Shown here piece by piece: positions 5,779 through 8,029 of a stretch of 8,029 bases of DNA. The notes under the pieces are model-generated. The model was not told the DNA's origin, did no database searches, and saw only the letters and a list, made by a program, of their open reading frames with translations. Every line of letters begins with the position of its first letter. Positions within the stretch are counted from its first letter, which is position 1. The stretch spans positions 1-8,029 of the forward strand of contig JAWXUT010000080.1 of NCBI GenBank assembly GCA_044426075.1, in the 5' to 3' direction. Made by a program: the position numbers and the translations under genes. Origin of the DNA: JAWXUT01 sp044426075. Its GTDB lineage: Bacteria; Bacillota; Clostridia; Christensenellales; DTU072.

Positions 5779-6494
5779 TGAAACTTTTTGATGACATTAT
5801 AACAAAAGTAGAGGATCTGCTAGCAGATAAAAATGGAAAATCTTATGAATTTTCACAAAAGAAGCTAGCAATATCCACTAAAAAGAACGAGTTAGTTTTG
5901 GGAAGTGAGTCGGCTTATGAGCTGGGTTCTGCCCAAAATTCGTGTGTAAATTTTGTTGCGGTTACAATGGATGAAACCCTTGTTCCTCGCGACGAAGTTG
6001 TAGTATATGGCAAAGATTTGCAAGATATTAAGGGCGATTGTAATTTCGCGCGCATAACTATTGTTAGAACAGATGATATTTATGCCCACGGTGAACAACA
6101 CGCTTACAACATCTTCAAAGATATAGAGTTATCTAAATTCAACGTGTCAATTGACGGCTATATGATGCGTTCATCTGGGTTTTCTGGCAGAGAACAGGTG
6201 CGCGTTTCAAAGAAAATAATCAAAAAAGGCATTGATTTTTGCGGCGTTGGAAACAGATTTATCAATCAATACAAACAAAACAAGCACGTTGCGTGTGTAA
6301 AAATCATATTTATTACGCTAGATGAATGCGATTATGATGCATTAGAAGTAATATCAATTGATTCTAATAAAAGAATGAAAGCGTTAAATCATATGTTGGC
6401 GGATTTAAAAATGGACTGCAAGTCATGTGAATGGAAGCCCGTTTGCGATGAAGTGGACGGTATGAAAGAAGCTCACGTAGCAATGCTTAAATAA
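5778..6494 (+). CDS. Acetyl-CoA synthase beta-subunit-like protein (AcsB/CdhC middle domain with partial A-cluster motif)
   Basis: This 238-aa protein resembles the central A2 domain and the beginning of the A3 domain of acetyl-CoA synthase, an enzyme of about 470-730 aa. Similarities by eye to remembered AcsB sequence are VVVYGKDLQDI (75-84, compare VTVVGPDLDEI) and GREQVRVSKKIIKKGI (137-152, compare GQRDINWVRISKDAVAKGF). The end carries CKSCEWKPVC (Cys214, 217, 223), recalling the CxxC...C opening of the A-cluster. The spacing is Cx2Cx5C rather than Cx2Cx8C. The chain stops 15 residues later, so the fourth cluster cysteine and the downstream Cys-Gly-Cys nickel site are absent. The stop is a clean TAA followed by a good ribosome binding site for the next gene, so this looks like a real short protein, not decay. 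It might bind an Fe-S or nickel site with a partner, or bind CoA. The family call is moderately sure; function unknown. Confidence 0.72.
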   Translation: MKLFDDIITKVEDLLADKNGKSYEFSQKKLAISTKKNELVLGSESAYELGSAQNSCVNFVAVTMDETLVPRDEVVVYGKDLQDIKGDCNFARITIVRTDDIYAHGEQHAYNIFKDIELSKFNVSIDGYMMRSSGFSGREQVRVSKKIIKKGIDFCGVGNRFINQYKQNKHVACVKIIFITLDECDYDALEVISIDSNKRMKALNHMLADLKMDCKSCEWKPVCDEVDGMKEAHVAMLK

Positions 6495-6508
6495 AAAAGG
6501 AGAATATA

Positions 6509-8029
6509 ATGAAAAAAGAGTACGAGAGTTTATTTACGCCATGGAAGATTGGCAATTGTGAAATCAAAAACAGATTTGTGCAAACCTCTATGGGCGGAAC
6601 ATCTATTTTTGGTTGGATGGAACTACATCACTTTGACAAAGAGGCGGCAAACTTCTTGTTAGAGCGTGCACAAAACAATGTAGGCCTAATTTTGCCAGGT
6701 ATCGCACCTATCCGCAACGTAATTGGCGGCAGTTGGTTATACAAAAGCAAAAAGTCTTTTAGAGATTTGAAGAAATTTATGGTTGAGTATCACAAAACTG
6801 GTGCAAAACTATTTATACAATTAACAGCTGGTTTCGGCAGAGCATTTGCTATATCACATTTAATGGAGCTTTTGGGTTCAAACAAGTTGTTGGGCACGCT
6901 AGCTAAACCCGCAGTAAATATAGATAAACTTACAATTAGCGCATCTGAAAATCCAAACAGATGGTCCGACAAAGTACCTTCACGCGAGATGACAATTAAA
7001 GAAATCGAAGAGATGATTTACGCATTTGGACAAACCGCTAAAATGTGTATGGAAGCGGGCGTTGACGGCGTTGAAATTCACGCTGTTCACGAAGGATATC
7101 TTCTTGACCAATTCGCAACAAAATACACCAACAGAAGAACTGATAAATACGGCGGTTCATTAGAAAATAGATATCGCTTCCCTGCAGAAATCGTAAAAGA
7201 AATCAAAAAGGTTTGCGGCAAAGATTATCCAGTATCATTAAGATATTCTGTACAATCAAAAGTTAAAGACTTCCGCGAAGGCATTTTGCCAGGTGAAGAC
7301 TACAAAGAGATTGGCCGCGACCTAGAAGAAAGTTTAGTTGCTGCTAAATTCTTAGAAGATGCGGGCTATGATATGTTCAATGCAGATAACGGCACTTACG
7401 ACTCTTGGTACTGGGCTCACCCACCAATGTATATGCCAATGAACTGCAACCTAGAAGACTGCAAAGCAATAAAAGAAGTGCTAAGCGTTCCAGTTGTTTG
7501 CGCGGGTAAAATGGATCCAGTAGCGGGTGCTGAAGCTATCACCGCAGGTTCAATTGATGGTGTTGGTTTTGCAAGACAATTTTTAGCAGATCCACAATGG
7601 ATTACAAAACTTATGGAAGACCGCGAAGCAGATATCCTACCTTGTATTAACTGCCACAACGCTTGTTTTACAATGGCTAGCTACAAGGGCGTTGCAAATG
7701 ATCAACCTCTAAGTGACACAAACGGAATGAGCCGTTGCGCGTTGAATCCACAAACAATGCAATCCAAAAAATACTACATCAAACCAACCAAAACAGCTAA
7801 AAAAATCGCTGTTATCGGCGGTGGTGTCGGCGGTATGGAAGTTGCCAGAGTTGCCACACTTCGTGGGCACAAAGTTTCACTATTTGAAAAATCAAATGAG
7901 CTAGGCGGTGTATTTATTGCAGCTGCTGCACCTTCATTTAAAGAAAAAGATAGAGAGCTTATCGCCTACCTAATCAAACAAATCACCGACCTTGGTGTAG
8001 ATATCAAACTAAATACTCCAGTAGATGTA
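6509..8029 (+). CDS. Old Yellow Enzyme-type iron-sulfur flavoprotein reductase (2-enoate / 2,4-dienoyl-CoA reductase / BaiCD family), 3' truncated by window
   Basis: The first 507 residues are present and the frame is open to the window edge; family members run about 640-680 aa. These enzymes take NAD(P)H electrons through FAD and a [4Fe-4S] cluster to FMN and reduce an activated C=C bond. Residues about 5-370 form the FMN-binding TIM barrel, with catalytic-site HAVHEGYLLDQF (His191, His194), NRRTDKYGGSLENRYRF (208-224) and phosphate-binding VGFARQFLADP (352-362). The cluster motif PCINCHNAC supplies Cys379, 382 and 386, and SRCALNP supplies Cys410. The Cys386-Cys410 gap is about 23 residues, roughly twice the usual length. 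A Rossmann FAD site follows: KIAVIGGGVGGMEVA (432-446) with Glu460. AAGGAG (6497-6502) lies 6 bases before the ATG. As last visible operon gene it probably reduces an enoyl or enone product of the dehydratase-like enzyme. Substrate is not predictable. Confidence 0.95.
   Translation, partial: MKKEYESLFTPWKIGNCEIKNRFVQTSMGGTSIFGWMELHHFDKEAANFLLERAQNNVGLILPGIAPIRNVIGGSWLYKSKKSFRDLKKFMVEYHKTGAKLFIQLTAGFGRAFAISHLMELLGSNKLLGTLAKPAVNIDKLTISASENPNRWSDKVPSREMTIKEIEEMIYAFGQTAKMCMEAGVDGVEIHAVHEGYLLDQFATKYTNRRTDKYGGSLENRYRFPAEIVKEIKKVCGKDYPVSLRYSVQSKVKDFREGILPGEDYKEIGRDLEESLVAAKFLEDAGYDMFNADNGTYDSWYWAHPPMYMPMNCNLEDCKAIKEVLSVPVVCAGKMDPVAGAEAITAGSIDGVGFARQFLADPQWITKLMEDREADILPCINCHNACFTMASYKGVANDQPLSDTNGMSRCALNPQTMQSKKYYIKPTKTAKKIAVIGGGVGGMEVARVATLRGHKVSLFEKSNELGGVFIAAAAPSFKEKDRELIAYLIKQITDLGVDIKLNTPVDV

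Noticed and set aside
1..8029. CRISPR array, tRNA/rRNA gene, transposase or integrase
   Set aside because: No regularly spaced repeats, no cloverleaf or rRNA-like sequence and no mobile-element enzyme were recognised on either strand.

Overview
The window looks like chromosomal DNA of a strictly anaerobic, moderately AT-rich Gram-positive bacterium, most likely an uncultured member of the Clostridia (Bacillota). This rests on strong AAGGAGG-type ribosome binding sites, codon use rich in AAA/ATA/AGA, and oxygen-labile enzyme families (2-hydroxyacyl-CoA dehydratase/benzoyl-CoA reductase type, acetyl-CoA synthase type, iron-sulfur Old Yellow Enzyme type). Species-level assignment is not possible from the sequence alone.

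Layout: 1-209 is non-coding, with short inverted repeats and a G+C-rich block that resembles a dispersed intergenic element. 210-944 (minus) encodes a GntR/FadR-type repressor with an unusual cysteine cluster in its effector domain. 945-1207 is a divergent control region with face-to-face promoter candidates, a perfect TGGTA/TACCA inverted repeat and six ATACC pentamers. From 1208 to the right edge, seven genes run on the plus strand with tight spacing, apparently as one operon: a CooC/AcsF-type nickel-insertion ATPase; two different 2-hydroxyacyl-CoA dehydratase-fold subunits (403 and 520 aa); their ATP-dependent [4Fe-4S] activator (HgdC/BadF type); a 54-aa single-span membrane protein; a 238-aa orphan protein resembling the middle domain and first cluster cysteines of acetyl-CoA synthase (AcsB/CdhC); and an FMN/[4Fe-4S]/FAD Old Yellow Enzyme-type reductase cut by the window edge.

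How they may work together (inference): the activator hydrolyses ATP to push low-potential electrons into the two-subunit dehydratase-like enzyme. The CooC-like ATPase, whose Ni-binding CxC motif is intact, would service a nickel site, yet no CO dehydrogenase is present and the only candidate client in view is the truncated ACS-like protein. The small membrane protein could anchor the complex. The Old Yellow Enzyme-type reductase would reduce an activated C=C bond made or exposed by the dehydratase-like enzyme. No CoA-transferase, CoA ligase, electron-transfer flavoprotein or transporter lies inside the window, so the substrate cannot be named. The combination of a nickel chaperone, an ACS fragment and an ATP-driven dehydratase/ring-reductase-type enzyme in one transcription unit is the most interesting feature and may be an undescribed redox system.
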